40,805 nt of DNA from Mycobacterium sp. (GTDB taxonomy: Bacteria; Actinomycetota; Actinomycetes; Mycobacteriales; Mycobacteriaceae). The stretch spans positions 1 through 40,805 of the forward strand of contig NZ_JAOPWB010000140.1 in the NCBI RefSeq assembly GCF_025965855.1. The letters are read 5' to 3'. Below are positions 9,433-18,281 of the stretch, piece by piece (positions within the stretch are counted from its first letter, which is position 1; every line of letters begins with the position of its first letter). The translations under genes and the position numbers were made by a program. A model generated the notes under the pieces. That model was not told the DNA's origin. It ran no database searches and was given only the letters and a program-made list of their open reading frames with translations.

Positions 9433-9669
9433 TTACATCAACCGCCGGTAAAAGTCGTCGTTGTCGGGTTCGCTTCGCGCAGTGGGAGCGACCACCACGC
9501 CTTCGGGCCAAGCGGCGGTTTTGCCCGTCCGGGCCGCCGGATCGGTTGGCCGGCCGAAAGCAGAGCGCGCCGCAAGGGCTAAGGCGGTAAAGACGGCACC
9601 CCACAACAGCGGAGTATTGACCATCACGCTGCACCAGCCCCAGCCAGGTCCGCTGAACCATGTCGTCAT
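9433..9669 (-). CDS. Short membrane protein between ctpV and the Met-rich protein
   Basis: A 78-residue protein: an aromatic N-terminus ([14 protein letters not shown]), one membrane helix ([17 protein letters not shown]), a hydrophilic stretch and a C-terminal [10 protein letters not shown]. The overall plan and the acidic-aromatic RRL end resemble SHOCT-tailed small membrane proteins often found beside copper ATPases, but the SHOCT motif is weak. Its ATG overlaps the ctpV stop (ATGA at 9666-9669), which indicates translational coupling and co-regulation with the copper pump. Confidence 0.7.
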   Translation of the reverse strand: MTTWFSGPGWGWCSVMVNTPLLWGAVFTALALAARSAFGRPTDPAARTGKTAAWPEGVVVAPTARSEPDNDDFYRRLM

Positions 9670-12137
9670 CGCATTTCCTCCGATACCTCAGCAGCAGTTG
9701 TCTTGTTATCCTCTGCTGCAACCGAATCCGTGACTTGGGTCATCGCTTTCTCCGACTGCCGACCATGCCGCTGTCGGGTGTTGCGGCCGAAGCGGCGTAG
9801 CCGCAGGGAGTTGGTCACGACGCTGACCGAGGAGAACCCCATTGCGGCGCCCGCGATAACGGGGTTGAGCAAGCCGAGTGCGGCAAGGGGGATTGCGGCG
9901 GTGTTGTAGCCGAAGGCCCAGCCGAGGTTCTGATAGATCGTGCGCAGAGTCTGTCTGGAGAGCTCGATCGCCTGCACGACCCCGTCGAGCCGCCCGGACA
10001 TCAGGGTGATGTCGGAGGCCTCGATGGCCACCTCGGTGCCGGTGCCGATCGCGATGCCCAGATCGGCCTGCACCAGCGCGGGGGCATCGTTGACGCCATC
10101 GCCAACCATCGCGACTACCCGGCCCTCGTCCTGGAGCGCCCGAATCGCGGTGACTTTATCTTCTGGTAACACCTCGGCCAGCACGCGTTCGATGCCGACC
10201 TGCTGGGCGACCGCGGCGGCCGTGCGGGCGTTGTCGCCGGTGATCATGGCGACGTGCAGGCCCATGGCGTGCAGCTGACTGACCACGTCGGCGGCGTCGT
10301 CTTTGACCGTGTCGGCCACCGCGAGCACACCCACAACGTGGCCGTCGCGCCCGACGAACACCGCGGTGCGGCCGCGGTCCTCGAGTTCTGCGGCTGCTCG
10401 GGCGAGGTGCTCGGGCAGATCCAGACCGTGCTCGTTGATGAGCTTGCGCCGCCCGACGAGCACTGGGTGGCCGTCGATCTCGGCGCGCACCCCGTGGCCC
10501 GCGAGGTTGGCGAACGCGGTGGCGGCCGGGACCTGCAAGCTGCGCTCGCGCGCGGCGGCGACGATGGCCGCGCCGATGGGGTGTTCGGAGCCCGACTCGG
10601 CCGCGGCGGCGATCCGCAGCACGTGATCGGGCTGTCGGCGCTTGCCGGCAATGACATCGGTGAGCCGCATCTCGGCGCGGGTGAGGGTACCGGTCTTGTC
10701 GAACACGACGGTGTCGATCTTCTTGGAGGCTTCCAGCGCCTCGCCGCCCTTGACCAGGATGCCCATGTCCGCGCCTCGGCCGGTGCCGACCGTGATCGCC
10801 GTGGGGGTGGCCAGGCCCAGCGCGCACGGGCAGGCGATGATCAGCACCGCGACGGCCGCGGTCATGCCAGCGACCGGGTTGGCCGCGAGCAGAGTCCACC
10901 CGGCAAATGTCGCGGCGGCAATCCCGACGACGGCCGGCACGAAGACCGCCGACACCCGGTCGGCCAACCGCTGTACCGGGGCCTTGCCGCCCTGCGCCTG
11001 CTCCACCAGGCGCACGATTTGGGCCAGCGCGGTGTCGGCCCCGACGGCGGTGGCGCGCACCGTCAGGACCCCGTCGATGTTGACTGTTGCCCCGGCGACA
11101 TGGTCACCCGGCGCTTTCTCGACCGGGACGGACTCGCCGGTCAGCATCGACTCATCGACGGCGGCGCGTCCGTCGGCGACCTGACCGTCGACCGGGATCT
11201 TTTCTCCCGGCCGCACGCGCACCAGGTCTCCTGCTTGAACCCGGTCGATCGGGACGAGCACCTCCTGGCCGTCCAGGATCAGGCAGGCTTCCTTGGCGCC
11301 CATCTCCAGTAGCTGGCTGATCGCCTCCGACGCCTTGCCTGTCGCCCTGGCCTCGAAATAGCGGCCCAGCACCACGAACGCGATGATCAACGCCGCGGTG
11401 TCGAAAAACAGTGGCCCACCGGCGATTAACTCATAGGTGGAGTAGAGGAACGCGGTCAGCGTGCCCAGTGCGATCAGTGTGTCCATGTTGGCGCTCAACG
11501 CCCGCGCCTGTTGCACGGCGCCCTTGAGGAACGGCCACCCGGCCACGAATTGCACCGGTACTGTCGCGGCGAAGGCCAGCCACCCCGCCCACGGGTAAGC
11601 GCCGAAAAACATTGTCAGGCCCGACGCCAGCAGCCCCAATGGCAGGGCCAGCCAGAGCCGTTGCAGCCATGTCCGCCGCTGGCGCCGGTTTTCCTCGCTC
11701 GAGGACAACTGCCCGCAGGCGGCTTGCCCCGACTGGCAGCCGCCGCCGCTCTTGGCCGGTTTGTCGCCGTCCGGCGAACGGCCTAGCAGATGCTGGATCG
11801 CGCCGCCGAATCTCCGCGCCACACCGGCTCTGCGGACGTCAGCCGAGTGCGGGGCCCGCGCGGCTACTGATTCTGCGGGGATGCGCTGGGCATCGGCGAT
11901 CGCCGTCAAAATGGCAGCGGTGTCGCGGTTTTCGGGCGAATACATAATCACCACCGATGCCGTGCGCGGATAGGCATACACCGCACGCACGCCGGTCACC
12001 TTGGCGACCGTGTCCTCGATCGCGACGGCCCGAACGGTGTCGAAGCGAAATCTCGTGGCGTGCACATGCATTCGTCCGGACGCGTCGGAGATGACCTCCA
12101 GCGCGAGGTCGCCATCGGCGACAGCGTCAGTGGTCAT
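9666..12137 (-). CDS. ctpV: Copper-exporting P1B-type ATPase, CtpV type
   Basis: An 823-residue metal pump that exports Cu(I) at the expense of ATP. It has a degenerate N-terminal heavy-metal-associated domain without CxxC (about residues 20-95), a short linker with two Cys (134, 141), membrane helices from about residue 160, the actuator motif TGES (333-336), the ion-site C-P-C (436-438), the phosphorylation motif DKTGT with Asp480, the nucleotide-domain HP pair (519-520) and the hinge GDGVND (679-684). Its sequence agrees closely with what I remember of M. tuberculosis CtpV (Rv0969), including the [15 protein letters not shown] stretch here read as [11 protein letters not shown]. The neighbours csoR and a PacL remnant confirm the locus. 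It overlaps the PacL remnant by 11 bases upstream and the small membrane gene by 4 downstream. Confidence 0.95.
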   Translation of the reverse strand: MTTDAVADGDLALEVISDASGRMHVHATRFRFDTVRAVAIEDTVAKVTGVRAVYAYPRTASVVIMYSPENRDTAAILTAIADAQRIPAESVAARAPHSADVRRAGVARRFGGAIQHLLGRSPDGDKPAKSGGGCQSGQAACGQLSSSEENRRQRRTWLQRLWLALPLGLLASGLTMFFGAYPWAGWLAFAATVPVQFVAGWPFLKGAVQQARALSANMDTLIALGTLTAFLYSTYELIAGGPLFFDTAALIIAFVVLGRYFEARATGKASEAISQLLEMGAKEACLILDGQEVLVPIDRVQAGDLVRVRPGEKIPVDGQVADGRAAVDESMLTGESVPVEKAPGDHVAGATVNIDGVLTVRATAVGADTALAQIVRLVEQAQGGKAPVQRLADRVSAVFVPAVVGIAAATFAGWTLLAANPVAGMTAAVAVLIIACPCALGLATPTAITVGTGRGADMGILVKGGEALEASKKIDTVVFDKTGTLTRAEMRLTDVIAGKRRQPDHVLRIAAAAESGSEHPIGAAIVAAARERSLQVPAATAFANLAGHGVRAEIDGHPVLVGRRKLINEHGLDLPEHLARAAAELEDRGRTAVFVGRDGHVVGVLAVADTVKDDAADVVSQLHAMGLHVAMITGDNARTAAAVAQQVGIERVLAEVLPEDKVTAIRALQDEGRVVAMVGDGVNDAPALVQADLGIAIGTGTEVAIEASDITLMSGRLDGVVQAIELSRQTLRTIYQNLGWAFGYNTAAIPLAALGLLNPVIAGAAMGFSSVSVVTNSLRLRRFGRNTRQRHGRQSEKAMTQVTDSVAAEDNKTTAAEVSEEMR

Positions 12138-12213
12138 CGGTGTCAGGCGCCCCCACCGCGCCGGTCACCACCGTGGGCGGCGTCTTGGCCACAAATCCGT
12201 GCAACGGCAACAT
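12127..12213 (-). pseudogene. 28-codon remnant of a PacL/DUF1490 gene
   Basis: A short minus-strand frame opens with ATG at 12211-12213 and stops at 12127-12129, 11 bases inside ctpV. After MLPL it reads [18 protein letters not shown], which matches the N-terminal membrane segment of DUF1490 proteins (renamed PacL). These sit next to mycobacterial metal ATPases; M. tuberculosis Rv0968 has the same position between csoR and ctpV. The family normally continues with an AYE-x-x-R turn and an Ala/Glu-rich cytoplasmic repeat region of about 70 residues. Here this is absent and the frame ends at once in PDTDDH. A good ribosome site (GAGGGGAG) remains upstream, so a membrane micropeptide may still be made. 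Confidence 0.65.
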
Positions 12214-12294
12214 CTTCAACGCTCCCCTCGTCTCGTCGCCCCGCTATTTCGGTGGCGTGTCGTGGTAATGACCGATACCAAAAACTGGTTGTCG

Positions 12295-12654
12295 TTATCG
12301 CGGGCTCCCCGCCGTCGCCGGCTCCTTATCGCTGGGTTCGCCGGCCGCGGCGCCTCCCAGCTGGGCCTGCGGACCGGTCAGCGCCGGGGTGAACTTGACG
12401 GCATCAATCAGCTCGTCAATGGCCGCTTGCCCACGCCCGTCGATCACCGCCGCGGAAAAACACGTCTCCAAGTGGTTGTGCAACATCACCCGGTTCGCCC
12501 GCTCCAGCGAGGACTGCACCGCTGAGATCTGCTTCATCACGTCCACGCAATACGCGTCGGACTCCAGCATTCGAATGATCCCGTCGAGGTGGCCCCGAAC
12601 CGTCTTGAGCCGATTCAGGGCCGCATCCTTCTTCGCCGTCAAATGATCGCTCAT
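12295..12654 (-). CDS. csoR: Copper-sensing transcriptional repressor CsoR
   Basis: A 119-residue all-helical repressor. The Cu(I) ligands are at exactly the M. tuberculosis CsoR positions: Cys36 in AYCVDV, His61 in HNHLETC and Cys65. Residues beyond about 90 form a variable hydrophilic tail. CsoR tetramers bind a GC-rich pseudo-palindrome and let go when Cu(I) binds, turning on the operon they head. The gene is first in the minus-strand order csoR, PacL remnant, ctpV, small membrane protein, Met-rich protein. A matching operator lies 43-69 bases upstream of its start, shared with the divergent DUF2182 pseudogene. Confidence 0.95.
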   Translation of the reverse strand: MSDHLTAKKDAALNRLKTVRGHLDGIIRMLESDAYCVDVMKQISAVQSSLERANRVMLHNHLETCFSAAVIDGRGQAAIDELIDAVKFTPALTGPQAQLGGAAAGEPSDKEPATAGSPR

Positions 12655-12696
12655 AGCAGCTCATAACTCCCATCAACACCGGAACTCGCCCTAGCA

Positions 12697-12723
12697 TACC
12701 CCACCCCACCCGGGGAGGGGTCG
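12697..12723. promoter_or_regulatory. Probable CsoR operator between csoR and the divergent gene
   Basis: Pseudo-palindrome: left arm TACCCCACCCC, right arm CGGGGAGGGGTCG, whose complement is CGACCCCTCCCCG. CsoR boxes in M. tuberculosis have the same plan of C-tract arm facing G-tract arm. It sits in the 117-bp gap between csoR and the DUF2182 pseudogene and could control both. Confidence 0.7.
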
Positions 12724-12771
12724 GTCGAGGTAGTGATCGTCTCCCGGGTACCAACCGATAGGAGTGGTTAC

Positions 12772-13210
12772 GTGGGCAACGGCCAGCCACACGGGCGATT
12801 GCGGACAGGGATCTGGTTGCCGGCATTGCTGCTGGGTGTGGCGGGTCTGGCTGGCGGTGGTCAGCGCCGCGGGCATGCGCGGCGACGCCATGCCCGTGGA
12901 TACCGAAGCCACGATGTCGCTAGCGGCGTTCCTCATCGCCTGGGTGGCCATGATGGCGGCGATGATGCTTCCCACGGTCCTGCCCGTTGTTGGCCGGTAT
13001 GCGCGCGCGGCGGCCGGCAACGCCGTGCCGGCGATCGTCTTCGTCGCCGGATACCTGGCGGTCTGGAGCGTGGTGGGCATCGCGGCCTTTGTGGCGTCGA
13101 CCCGCCTGAACCCGGTGCTGCCCGGCTGCCCCTGGGTTGGTCGCGTCGCCGGCGCGGTGGCGCTGGTGGCGGGGTTGCATCAGATCAGCCCGTTCAAGCG
13201 CTGTGCCTGA
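12772..13210 (+). pseudogene. Frameshifted and truncated DUF2182 membrane protein gene
   Basis: A GTG start at 12772 has GGAG at good spacing and reads GIWLPALLLGVAGLA. Near 12850 the frame must shift to continue WLAVVSAAGMRGDAMPV, then SLAAFLIAWVAMMAAMMLPT, two more membrane helices and GLHQISPFKRCA before a stop at 13208-13210. WVAMMAAMMLP and the L-x-Q-(L/I)-(T/S)-P-x-K-R turn are hallmarks of DUF2182 membrane proteins. In the family that turn is followed by CL-x-x-C and two or more further helices, all missing here. The gene is therefore broken at both ends of its coding logic. It diverges from csoR over the operator; from memory, M. tuberculosis Rv0970 next to ctpV is a related membrane protein. 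Confidence 0.7.
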
Positions 13211-13296
13211 GGCATTGCCGCCGGCCCACGTCCGGCGGGTCAGGCAAAGCTCCGAGGAGCCCCGCTAATGCTTCGCCGGTTCGGCGATGCGTATTG

Positions 13297-14184
13297 TCAA
13301 GCCGCCTTTGGCAACTGACGCATCGCCGGCTCGGCGGCCATAGCCGCCCCGTCGGCGCACAATGCGGCAGTTATGCAGCCGACCACCCGCCGACTCAGGA
13401 GCATCCCGAGATGGCCCACGCCGTTGATCGTGATGGTCTCCACCTGTGCGTAAGACGGCACCGACCGCAGACCGGGTACGACGATGTCGAGCGCGGCTGT
13501 CACCGACAGCCACCGCACACCGTCGGGCAGTGGCATACAGGCGAGCCGGCGCAACAGTGCCGATCCCGGGCGCAGCGCCCGGGATATCTCGACAATCGGC
13601 AGCACACCGGCCCAGGGAGACCCACCAAACGGGGAGCCCAGCGTAATTACGGTGTCAACGCGGCCTTGTAGCCGCGGGTCGGAGATGGCTTGCGCGATAA
13701 TGACGCCGCCCAGGCTGTGCCCGACGAGATGTACCTTGTCTGCGCCGTTTCGGGCCAAGGCGCCTTTCACCTCGGCGACCAGCCGGTCAGCGAGCTGCTC
13801 CACCGAATTTCCGACAGGAGCATAGGTCATCGTGTCGACACTTAGGCCCCGCGCACTCAGGGCTTGTGCAACCAAGGACCAGCTCGACGTGGCCCCCGCG
13901 AACCCGTGGACGAGGAGCACGGGACGCGCGGATGCAGCGTCCGATGTCGGAAGCAGCGACACGCGGTTTGCAGATCGATAATCACCACGCACCAGGCGGA
14001 TCGGCGCCATCGTGGCGACCGACAGTAACAGCGCCGCCTCCTGCGCTTGCGCCCTCGCGGCACGCGCCGCCATCTGAAGTGTGGCGCGGGCGCCGCCAAG
14101 ACCGCGCAGCCGCTCTGTCATGCCCATCCGCCTCCGCGAACTGTGCAACGCCGGTACCCCGGTCGTCGACTGCGCTTGCGACAT
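13297..14184 (-). CDS. Alpha/beta-hydrolase lipase
   Basis: About 295 residues from the ATG at 14184, which has GAAGGTGG just upstream; an ATG 19 codons earlier keeps the frame but lacks a ribosome site. The fold is that of triacylglycerol-lipase-like hydrolases: oxyanion motif LVHGFAGATSSW, nucleophile elbow HLVGHSLGGV, the acid in TAALDIVVPG and the His in NGVGHLGML. The first 90 residues are basic and Ala-rich with a mildly hydrophobic helix (EAALLLSVATMAPIRLV), possibly a membrane anchor rather than a signal peptide. Likely an esterase or lipase; the substrate is unknown. It converges on the DUF2182 remnant. Confidence 0.85.
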   Translation of the reverse strand: MSQAQSTTGVPALHSSRRRMGMTERLRGLGGARATLQMAARAARAQAQEAALLLSVATMAPIRLVRGDYRSANRVSLLPTSDAASARPVLLVHGFAGATSSWSLVAQALSARGLSVDTMTYAPVGNSVEQLADRLVAEVKGALARNGADKVHLVGHSLGGVIIAQAISDPRLQGRVDTVITLGSPFGGSPWAGVLPIVEISRALRPGSALLRRLACMPLPDGVRWLSVTAALDIVVPGLRSVPSYAQVETITINGVGHLGMLLSRRVVGCITAALCADGAAMAAEPAMRQLPKAA

Positions 14185-14241
14185 CTCGCCACCTTCGTTG
14201 TGTAGCCGGATCACTTTAGATAATTCCGTTCGACGGGTCAT

Positions 14242-15100
14242 GAGTCGTCAATGCCAGCCGCAGTCTGGTCTGCCAGTCCGCAGGGACAGCCCGTTACCGG
14301 CTAGCCGGAATTCGCCACAAATTGAGCTGCACGGCAATCGTTCTCAATAATATTGACGACAAGCAGCACGAATTCGTTCACATCAAATGTGGCGCCAAAA
14401 TTGGCCGGCTTGACCACGCGTGGACGAGCAGGGTAAGCGGCTGCGCGACAACATCTCTGACGGTGCTACGCCTCATCCCGGCTGCGGTTGGGCCCACCGC
14501 CGCCGAAGAGTTTCAGCTGGCCGGAAGCGGTTTGGGGGCCAGCAATGATGACACCGCCGCGCTACACCGGAGAGCTTTTAGGTGCGCCAGATGGCTGCCT
14601 TACCGGCCACGGCGCGCAGGTCAACGGCACCGTCGGCGTCAATCAGCACATTCAGCGTTGTGTCAGGTGACCGAGAGCTCCTGCACAGGTCGTTGCGAAT
14701 GGGCATGCACGAGTCGGGAATGCGGGCCGACATCGACGCCCCAGCGAGTCGCCGCCGCCCAGGAGGTCCGCGCAAATAGCGCCGAAGGTGAAGGACATCT
14801 GCGCGCGTTATGGGCCCCCTACAACAGCGGACGACTCGGCAAGCAGTTCGGCTCCGTCCAGCGGACGATCCTGCGGCTCGCGTTTCCCGGCGGCAAGCCC
14901 GCCCCCAAGCCAGGTCCGTACAAGCCGGTCGAAGACGAGCAGGTCACCCGCCCGCTTATCGCGGTCCGAACCGTCTGACGGAGAGCCCCCCAATCCGCGC
15001 AAACTGCAATCCGCGACGAGATAGGGATACGTTGGTGGCGGCGGGACCCCAGCGAGCCGCATGCGCCCCGCATTCCGTTGCGGCCGAAAAAGGAGCAGCG
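14242..15100. other. Long region with only gene remnants
   Basis: About 860 bp between the lipase and the dienelactone hydrolase gene. The minus strand at 14466-14670 holds coding-like fragments (listed separately). The plus strand at about 14840-14978 also looks coding-like (LGKQFGSVQRTILRLAFPGG, then GPYKPVEDEQVTRPLIAVRT and a stop), but has no start. I see no intact gene or RNA. Confidence 0.4.
14466..14670 (-). pseudogene. Fragments of a decayed gene, function unknown
   Basis: Minus-strand frame one reads SPDTTLNVLIDADGAVDLRA then VAGKAAIWRT and a stop at 14578. A second frame just downstream reads RGGVIIAGPQTASGQLKLF, a Gly-rich stretch and a stop at 14466. Both look like natural protein, with a stop and a frame change between them. 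I do not recognise the family. They could be chance. Confidence 0.3.
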
Positions 15101-15856
15101 ATGAACGCGCCCAGCCCAGACGCCATCCGCGCGGAAACGATCACCATCACCGGCCACGGCGGCGACGAGATCGAGGCCTACCGCGCCATGCCGCTCGCCG
15201 AGGAATCGCGCGGCGGAATCGTGTGGATCCACCACATGCCGGGATATGACCGGGAAACCAAGGAGTTCGTGCGGCGGCTCGCCGTCAACGGCTATCACGC
15301 CGTGGCCCCGAACCTGTATTCGCGCGAGGCGCCGGGTGCCGCGCCCGATGATGCGGCCGCGACGGTGCGGGCCGCCGGTGGCGTGCCCGACGAGCGACTC
15401 GTCGGCGACGTCGCGGGCGCGGTCGAGCACCTGGGGTCCTTACCGGGCGCCAACGGGAAGTTCGGCGTCATCGGGCACTGCTCGGGCGGGCGCCACGCGT
15501 ACCTGGCGGCGTGCTCACTGCAGTTCGACGCCGCCGTGGACTGCTACGGCGCATTCATCGTGGAGGACTTGCCGGAGGGCATGCCCAAAGCAATGCAACC
15601 GATCCTGCACCTGGTGTCGAACCTCAGCTGCCCGCTGCTGGGGCTGTTCGGGGCCGACGACAGGTTCCCGGCCCCGCCCGCCGTGGCCACCCTGGACGCG
15701 GAGCTGACCAAATTCGGCAAGCCGCACGAGTTTCACTCCTACGAGGGCGCGGGCCATTCGTTCTTCTCCGTCGACCGTCCGGCGTACCGGCCGGAAGCGG
15801 CCGTGGACGGCTGGCGGCGCATCGACGACTTCTTCGCTACCCACCTGAAAGGCTAG
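15101..15856 (+). CDS. Dienelactone hydrolase family protein
   Basis: A 251-residue alpha/beta hydrolase. The start ATG has AAAGGAG at 15089-15095. Catalytic residues are visible: the nucleophile elbow VIGHCSGGR has Cys as in true dienelactone hydrolases, the acid lies in FGADDRFPAP and the His in GAGHSFF. The conserved substrate-loop segment IVWIHHMPGYDRETKEFVRR replaces the usual V-x-x-H-E-x-x-G pattern. Family members open lactone rings such as dienelactone in chloroaromatic breakdown, but most paralogues have unknown substrates. The stop at 15854-15856 is followed directly by the GTG of the next gene, so the three genes to 16911 form a tight operon. Confidence 0.88.
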   Translation: MNAPSPDAIRAETITITGHGGDEIEAYRAMPLAEESRGGIVWIHHMPGYDRETKEFVRRLAVNGYHAVAPNLYSREAPGAAPDDAAATVRAAGGVPDERLVGDVAGAVEHLGSLPGANGKFGVIGHCSGGRHAYLAACSLQFDAAVDCYGAFIVEDLPEGMPKAMQPILHLVSNLSCPLLGLFGADDRFPAPPAVATLDAELTKFGKPHEFHSYEGAGHSFFSVDRPAYRPEAAVDGWRRIDDFFATHLKG

Positions 15857-16144
15857 GTGTGCCAAGACATGTGCACTTATCTCACCGAACACGTGCAGAT
15901 CGACGGCAGCGGCAAGGGCACGACGGGGTGGTTCGCCGCCAGCCGCGCCACGGTGTACGTCGACCACCCGGTCCACGCGCCCTACGGCCACACGGTCAAC
16001 ATCGACGTGATCAATCCGCAGCTGGGCCCGTCAGCGCGCGTCGCCCTCGAACTCACCGAGGAGAGCGCCCTGGCGCTGGCCGACGCCATCCACAAAGCGA
16101 TCGCCAATGCGCCAGCCGGGCTGGCCTCGAAGGACCAGACATGA
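15857..16144 (+). CDS. DUF6295-type small protein
   Basis: A 95-residue protein starting at GTG 15857, zero bases after the hydrolase stop. It has an N-terminal CTYLTEHVQIDGSGKGTTGW, then VYVDHPVHAPYGHTVNIDVI, GPSARVALELT and a C-terminal helix. The pattern matches the family I know as DUF6295, of unknown function and common in actinobacteria. Conserved His in DHPVHAP and GH could bind a metal or take part in catalysis, but this is speculation. The stop overlaps the start of the next gene (ATGA). Strict coupling to a dienelactone hydrolase and a DUF427 protein suggests one shared small-molecule pathway. Confidence 0.7.
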   Translation: MCQDMCTYLTEHVQIDGSGKGTTGWFAASRATVYVDHPVHAPYGHTVNIDVINPQLGPSARVALELTEESALALADAIHKAIANAPAGLASKDQT

Positions 16145-16911
16145 CCGCCGAGCGTGACTACCCCCAAATGGCCGCCACCCGCGGACGCATCGAGCCCGCG
16201 CCGCGGCGGGTCCGCGGCTACCTCGGTCACGAATTGGTCTTCGACACCACCGCGGCCCGATACGTGTGGGAATTGCCTTACTATCCCGCGTATTACGTGC
16301 CGCTGGCTGATGTGCGAACGGAGTTCCTGCGCGACGAGAACCACCCGCAGCAGGTGCAGCTCGGTCCGTCGCGGCTGAACTCCCTGGTCGGCGACGGCCA
16401 GAGCTATCCGTCGGCGGCGCGGGTGTTCGACGCCGACAGCGACAGCCCCGTGGCGGGCACCGTGCGATTCGAATGGGATCCGTTGCGGTGGTTCGAGGAA
16501 GACGAGCCGATCTACGGCCACCCCCGCAATCCGTATTCGCGGGTCGACGCGCTGCGCTCGCACCGGCATGTCCGCGTCGAGCTTGACGGAACCGTGCTGG
16601 CCGACACCGGATCTCCGGTGCTGCTATTCGAAACCGGTTTACCTACAAGGTATTACATCGATCCGACCGATGTCGTGTTCGAGCATCTGGAATCCAGCCC
16701 GACGCAGACCCTGTGCCCGTACAAGGGGGTGACGTCGGGCTACTGGTCGGTGCGCGTGGGTGATACCGCGCACCCGGACCTGGCGTGGACGTATCACTAT
16801 CCGTTGCCGGCGGTCTACCAGATCGCCGGTTTGGTGGCCTTCTACAACGAGAAGGTCGACATCGCCGTCGATGGCGCCGCCCTGCGCCGGCCGCAGACCC
16901 AGTTCAGCTAG
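16141..16911 (+). CDS. Tandem DUF427 domain protein
   Basis: A 256-residue cytosolic protein with two DUF427 domains. The first lies at about residues 20-110 (RRVRGYLGHELVFDTTAARY, then ELPYYPAYYVPLADV). The second lies at about 135-245 (RVELDGTVLADTGSPVLLFE, LPTRYYIDPTDV, TLCPYKGVTSGYWSV, LAWTYHYPLPAVYQIAGLVA). The CPYKG and W-x-Y-x-x-P-x-P motifs are the family signature. Its biochemical role is not established. The ATG overlaps the previous stop by 4 bases. The gene converges with the cytochrome P450 gene, the two 3' ends overlapping by 4 bases at 16908-16911. Confidence 0.85.
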   Translation: MTAERDYPQMAATRGRIEPAPRRVRGYLGHELVFDTTAARYVWELPYYPAYYVPLADVRTEFLRDENHPQQVQLGPSRLNSLVGDGQSYPSAARVFDADSDSPVAGTVRFEWDPLRWFEEDEPIYGHPRNPYSRVDALRSHRHVRVELDGTVLADTGSPVLLFETGLPTRYYIDPTDVVFEHLESSPTQTLCPYKGVTSGYWSVRVGDTAHPDLAWTYHYPLPAVYQIAGLVAFYNEKVDIAVDGAALRRPQTQFS

Positions 16912-18281
16912 CCGGATGGCTTAGCGGCGCGGTCGGTGACCACAAGCTTCACGTCGCGCCGTGGGACGACGGCGATGCCGCGCGGTACCGAGCGGGGCGG
17001 GTTTCTGCGGTGCTCTCGCCGCGGCATGGTCAGCTCCGCCGCGCACATGATCGTGCCCACCGCGACGGCCATTTCATAGTTGGCGAAGGCCGCTCCCAGG
17101 CAGCGCCGGTGCCCGCCGCCGAAAGGCAGGTATTCGAACGGCGTCGGGTTGTTGGCGAGAAAGCGATCGGGACTGAATCGATAGGGATCACGCCACACGT
17201 CGGTGCTGAAATGTATTGCGGGCACCGCGATTCCAACTATGTCGCCGCCACGGTACCGCACCGGCCCGATGGATTGCGGGTCGATGAGCTTACGCAAGAC
17301 GATCGGCACCGCGGGGTGCATCCTGAGTGTCTCCTTGATGACCGCGGACAGGTAGGGGAGTCTTGGCATCTCGTGCGGCGCGGGATCGGTGGAGAGCTCG
17401 TCGGCGAGTCGCACACGGATGTCGGTGTCGCGGTGAATGTGGTACAGAGCCCATGCCAGCGCGGCGGCCGTGGTGTGATGGCCGGCGATCACCATGGTCC
17501 GTAGCTGTTGCCGTATGTCGTCGTCGTCGAGCCCTGTCCGCGCGTGCTCGTTTTCGCGTAATAGGTCGCTCAACACGGCATCATGACCGGGACAGCTGCG
17601 GCCGCGCTCCATCTGGCCGGAAAGCATGCTCTGGAATTCCGTGCGCAGGCGCACCAGTCGGGCCCACGGGCCCAGGCCGGCGAAATTTCTGCGTAGGGCC
17701 GGCACCAACAGCAGCGACGCGGTGTTCGCGTTCATCAGCGCGGATACCACGCCGGCGTACTCGTCGATGCGCTCATGGTTCACCCCGAGCACCGTCTCGA
17801 TGATGATGCGCAGCGTGACCGACTGGGTCATGCGGCGCAGCGCTACCCGGTCACCCGGGCGCCATGACTCCACCTCGGCGAGCACCGCCCTTGCCATCGA
17901 GTCCGCGCGTCGGCGCATATTGGCACCGTGAAACGCCGGCGACAGCAGGCGGCGCTGCCTGCGATGGTGCTCGCCGGAGGTCAAGATGACGGAATTCGGC
18001 CCGACGATCGGCTCGATCGGATTGGGGGTCGGCGCGCACAGGGCCTCCCGCGGTACGGTCAAAAGCTGTTGAGCGTCCCGCGCGGTCGCGACGAAGTGCA
18101 CCGGGCCCAGGCCGGGGAAGATTACGACGAACGGGTCCGGGCGGTCGGCGCGCCGACGAAAATACGACTCGGGATCTAGCCCGACGCGTGCCGATCGCGC
18201 CCAGTCGGCAAAAGGATGTACGCGCGCCTCCGGCAGATCCCGCCGAGCGAGCGGCCTCGACGCTGTATGTAATTGCGTCAT
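16908..18281 (-). CDS. Cytochrome P450
   Basis: A 457-residue haem monooxygenase. The I-helix motif is AGHHTT (residues 266-271), the K-helix E-x-x-R is KETLR with Glu317 and Arg320, the PERF-like region is FSPDRF, and the haem-binding loop FGGGHRRCLG has the thiolate Cys at 394. The form of the haem loop and the length resemble the mycobacterial CYP135/CYP138 type, but I cannot assign a number. The usual acid before the I-helix Thr is replaced by His, which may alter proton delivery for oxygen activation. It lies downstream of a flavin monooxygenase on the same strand, with 108 bp and a small palindrome between. Confidence 0.9.
   Translation of the reverse strand: MTQLHTASRPLARRDLPEARVHPFADWARSARVGLDPESYFRRRADRPDPFVVIFPGLGPVHFVATARDAQQLLTVPREALCAPTPNPIEPIVGPNSVILTSGEHHRRQRRLLSPAFHGANMRRRADSMARAVLAEVESWRPGDRVALRRMTQSVTLRIIIETVLGVNHERIDEYAGVVSALMNANTASLLLVPALRRNFAGLGPWARLVRLRTEFQSMLSGQMERGRSCPGHDAVLSDLLRENEHARTGLDDDDIRQQLRTMVIAGHHTTAAALAWALYHIHRDTDIRVRLADELSTDPAPHEMPRLPYLSAVIKETLRMHPAVPIVLRKLIDPQSIGPVRYRGGDIVGIAVPAIHFSTDVWRDPYRFSPDRFLANNPTPFEYLPFGGGHRRCLGAAFANYEMAVAVGTIMCAAELTMPRREHRRNPPRSVPRGIAVVPRRDVKLVVTDRAAKPSG

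Noticed and set aside
10254..11312. A 352-codon plus-strand open frame inside ctpV
   Set aside because: Antisense to the conserved catalytic core of the ATPase, and without protein-like features.
14788..14978. Plus-strand coding-like stretch before the dienelactone hydrolase as a gene
   Set aside because: No start codon with a ribosome site, and the alternative strand is equally plausible; only noted as a possible remnant.
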